From: an uncultured bacterium
GTDB taxonomy: Bacteria; Desulfobacterota; Desulfobaccia; Desulfobaccales; 0-14-0-80-60-11
Assembly (NCBI GenBank): GCA_937943575.1
Contig: CALEAV010000002.1
Location: 17,407 to 81,406, forward strand
Direction: 5' to 3'
DNA length: 64,000 nt
In this document: positions 61,976 through 64,000 of the stretch, in pieces
Position numbering within the stretch: position 1 is the stretch's first letter
Layout of the letters: every line of letters starts with the position of its first letter
The notes under the pieces: model-generated
Databases searched by the model: none
What the model was told of the DNA's origin: nothing
What the model saw: only the letters and a program-made list of their open reading frames with translations
Made by a program: the position numbers and the translations under genes

Positions 61976-62548
61976 CTACACGGGGATGGGGATGCCCTCC
62001 CCCAGGTCGATATGGGCCGGCAGGGCCACCGGCCCGGTTTTGCGCTCCCAGAGGACAAAGTCCCCCAACTTCACCACTCCCTTGCCTTCACAGGACACCG
62101 GCGTGATGGCCTTGATCCTGCCGTCCTGGATTTTAAGGCTCACCTCCCTGAAGGTCAGGGACAGGAGGATATGGAAGGTGAGGCGCTGGATGCTCACCTC
62201 ATTGACCCGCACCTCGATATAGGGATGGTGTTCCGATTTGACGGTATGCTCGCCCAGCTCCAGATAAATGACTTCATGGGGCGGGTAGTGTTCCCGGTTG
62301 AGGTATTTGAACAGCAGACGGAAGTTGTTCCAGGCCTTCACCAGGATGCCGGGGGTGGAGACCTGAAAGAGCCGGGGGATTGCCGCCGCCACCTTCTCCC
62401 AGGCGGCGGTCCAGGCCAGGGCGGGGGCCGCGGCGGCCAGCTTCTCCCGCAGGGCCGCAATTTCAGGGCTTCCTTCCCAAATCTCCCGGGGAAAGGCCCC
62501 GGGGGCCGGCAGGGCGAAAAACTGCTGCAAGGTCAGGGCGTCATTCAT
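61976..62548 (-). CDS. Uncharacterised soluble protein
   Basis: 190 residues. No family recognised. It has a helical N-terminal half (LPAPGAFPREIWEGSPEIAA, LKYLNREHYPPHEV-like) and a beta-rich C-terminal half with KSEHHPYIEVRVNEVSIQRL and EVSLKIQDGRIKAITPVSCE. No signal peptide, TM or catalytic motif. CGGAGGGAGC precedes its ATG, which overlaps the end of the PASTA gene by eight bases, so it is coupled to it and may act with a signalling or envelope system. Confidence 0.7.
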   Translation of the reverse strand: MNDALTLQQFFALPAPGAFPREIWEGSPEIAALREKLAAAAPALAWTAAWEKVAAAIPRLFQVSTPGILVKAWNNFRLLFKYLNREHYPPHEVIYLELGEHTVKSEHHPYIEVRVNEVSIQRLTFHILLSLTFREVSLKIQDGRIKAITPVSCEGKGVVKLGDFVLWERKTGPVALPAHIDLGEGIPIPV

Positions 62549-64000
62549 GCTCCCTCCGCTCCCCCGTGACGAGGGGCCCCGGCGCCTCCAGGTCCTGGGT
62601 TCCGGCATCCGGGCAGGCCCGCAGGCTCAGCTCCAGGGTCCGGGGCTTGCCCTCGGGCCACTCCATGGCCGCCTGCATCTCCTCCAGCCCCCCGGGCCGG
62701 ACCGTGACTGCAACCGGCGGGGGCCTGAAGCCCTTTTTCAGAAAATGATAGCCTGCCAGACCCAGCAGGGAGGCCAGGGCGGCGCCCCCCGCCAGGTAGC
62801 CCGCCGGCAGCGCCTGGCCCACATAGAGATGGACCGGGCTCCCCACCCGAACCTCCCGGCCGGCGGGGGGCTCCTGCCGGAGGATGAGCCCCGCTCCCCT
62901 CAGGCAATACTCCTGTCTCAGTCCCCCCGGCCGCAGGCGGTGTTCCTGGAGTATGGCGCTGGCGTGATTCACATTTTGGCCCCGGAGGTCCGGCACCCGG
63001 ACGGTGTCCCACTTACCCCCAGGAGGCGGTTGCCAGTCTTCCCCGCCAGGCTGTGGCGGCGGAGGCGGAGGCGGGGGCGGAGGCGGGGGTGCAGGCCGGC
63101 GAGCCAGCCAGACGCGGACGCGGGCACCCCGGTTCACTTGGACCCCAGCCTCTGGCGCCTGGCGGATGACGGTGCCCTCCGGATGCCTGGCGGACTCCTC
63201 CCAGCCTCTTTCTCCCAGCGCCAGCCCCAGATCTCCCAGGCGCTGTCCCGCTTCCTGGGGTCTGAGCCCGAAAAGGTTCGGCACCTGGACTCTCTCTTGA
63301 ATCGGGTCCCCCGGCCCCAAGGAGACCCACAGCTGGACCGCCGAGCCGCGGGGCACCCGGGTCCCCGGAGCGGGATCCTGGCGAAACACCACCCCGGCGG
63401 GATGTCGGTGGCGCTCCCGCCGGAGATCGCCCACCCTAAGAGCGCGGGCCCCAATCTCCTGCCGGGCCCGGTCCAGAGGCAGGCCGGTCACTGCCGGCAT
63501 CCAAAGGTCGTCCGTTGGGAACGGTCCCAGGGAGACCTCCAGATCCACCCGGGCCCGGGGGGCTACCCGGGTGCCGGGACCCGGCCTTTGGCTCAACACC
63601 TCCCCTGCCGGCCGGGGGTGATACCGCCGCGCCGTATCTCCCACATTCAACGCCGCCTGATAGAGCCTCTCCCGGGCCTGATTCTCCTCCAGCCCCACCA
63701 GCGGCGGCACGGCCACCCGGTCATCTGCCGCCGCCACCCACACCGCCACCGCCGTTCCCGGGGGCACTAACAGGCCCGGCGGCGGCTGCTGGCGCACGAT
63801 GGTGCCCGGCGGGCCCCCGCCGCTCACGGAGGTTTCCGGACCCAGCCTCAACCCCTGGCCTCCCAGGAGGGACTCCGCCTCCCTGCGGGTCCTCCCCTTG
63901 AGGTTCGGGACCTCCACCCCCCGGGGCCCTGCCGGCTCCGCCAGCCACACCCGGACGGTGATCCCCCGTCTGACCTGGCGGCCCGGCTCCGGGTCCTGGT
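62541..64000 (-). CDS. Multi-PASTA-domain membrane protein, N-terminus beyond the window
   Basis: At least 486 residues; the frame stays open to base 64000. Five full PASTA repeats and the end of a sixth are visible, each with a V-P-x-L/V-x-G start (VEVPNLKGRTRREAESLLGG, VAVPPLVGLEENQARERLYQ, LWMPAVTGLPLDRARQEIGA, VQVPNLFGLRPQEAGQRLGD, VRVPDLRGQNVNHASAILQE). A run of 12 prolines splits the fourth-fifth block from the last. One TM near the C-terminus (LAGGAALASLLGLAGYHFL) is followed by about 75 cytoplasmic or distal residues. PASTA units usually bind muropeptides beside a Ser/Thr kinase or PBP domain; none is in view. The reversed order, with the TM after the repeats, is unusual. Confidence 0.85.
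   Translation of the reverse strand, partial: QDPEPGRQVRRGITVRVWLAEPAGPRGVEVPNLKGRTRREAESLLGGQGLRLGPETSVSGGGPPGTIVRQQPPPGLLVPPGTAVAVWVAAADDRVAVPPLVGLEENQARERLYQAALNVGDTARRYHPRPAGEVLSQRPGPGTRVAPRARVDLEVSLGPFPTDDLWMPAVTGLPLDRARQEIGARALRVGDLRRERHRHPAGVVFRQDPAPGTRVPRGSAVQLWVSLGPGDPIQERVQVPNLFGLRPQEAGQRLGDLGLALGERGWEESARHPEGTVIRQAPEAGVQVNRGARVRVWLARRPAPPPPPPPPPPPPQPGGEDWQPPPGGKWDTVRVPDLRGQNVNHASAILQEHRLRPGGLRQEYCLRGAGLILRQEPPAGREVRVGSPVHLYVGQALPAGYLAGGAALASLLGLAGYHFLKKGFRPPPVAVTVRPGGLEEMQAAMEWPEGKPRTLELSLRACPDAGTQDLEAPGPLVTGERREHE

Overview
The window is a GC-rich (roughly two-thirds G+C) chromosomal segment from a Gram-negative bacterium. LpxB, TolC/RND efflux parts, a TonB-dependent receptor and AttH/lipoprotein signals show an outer membrane. 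A periplasmic-type CbiK cobaltochelatase behind a cobalamin riboswitch, a predicted UGA-containing selenoprotein, RCKP rubredoxin-like and core MetE-like proteins, and tandem ArsB/NhaD plus SLC13 transporters suggest an anaerobe of the Desulfobacterota, perhaps Desulfobacca-like. The taxon is an inference from gene content, not proven. No tRNA, rRNA, CRISPR array, phage or insertion-sequence transposase was seen.

Layout. 1-6.3 kb (minus): a cut-off KdpD/universal-stress-like gene, two tandem ArsB/NhaD permeases with secreted N-terminal domains, an SLC13 transporter and a CBS protein, facing a divergent sensor kinase/receiver pair (6.7-9.4 kb). 9.5-12.7 kb: beta-carbonic anhydrase and a PEP-synthase-like protein lacking the normal C-terminal domain. 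12.9-14.3 kb (minus): promoter, cobalamin riboswitch, terminator, cbiK and a coupled small gene. 14.6-18.4 kb (minus): methyltransferase, psd and a PHP-glycosyltransferase fusion, translationally coupled. 18.7-24.5 kb: tolC-like, adaptor and RND pump. 24.5-29.3 kb: promoter, structured leader and terminator, then methyltransferase, TonB receptor and peptide/nickel-type binding protein. 29.5-36.4 kb: Hsp20, lon, small rubredoxin-like protein, acpS, NDUFA9-like reductase, gamma-glutamylcyclotransferase-like protein, cupin, AttH. 36.5-41.5 kb: a GT2 synthase with a sigma-54-type promoter, and an operon of cNMP-rhodanese-MauE fusion, lipoprotein, AMIN protein and selenoprotein. 41.5-42.4 kb is an AT-rich gap before a 3D-domain gene. 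42.8-51 kb: efp, ftsB-like, core MetE-like, CBS, HD-GYP, ilvE, Gfo/Idh/MocA oxidoreductase, lpxB. 51.2-55.4 kb: fbaB, then ribE-ribBA-ribH-nusB. 55.5-59.9 kb: glycine-zipper lipoprotein, rpsF-rpsR-yybS-rplI-dnaB. 60-64 kb: two Hsp20 genes, a YrfG-like nucleotidase, an unknown gene and a PASTA protein cut by the right edge.

The most unusual structure is a dispersed G/C-rich palindromic repeat of about 130-140 bp, seen in several intergenic copies (34.2, 36.4, 60.0, 61.1 kb) and, strikingly, inside lpxB, where one copy is read through in frame as a low-complexity peptide. A half element forms the extended lpxB N-terminus. Other points of interest are the predicted selenoprotein, the unidentified leader RNA at 24.56-24.73 kb, and several unusual fusions. 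All assignments rest on reading the sequence and on family knowledge; no database search was run.
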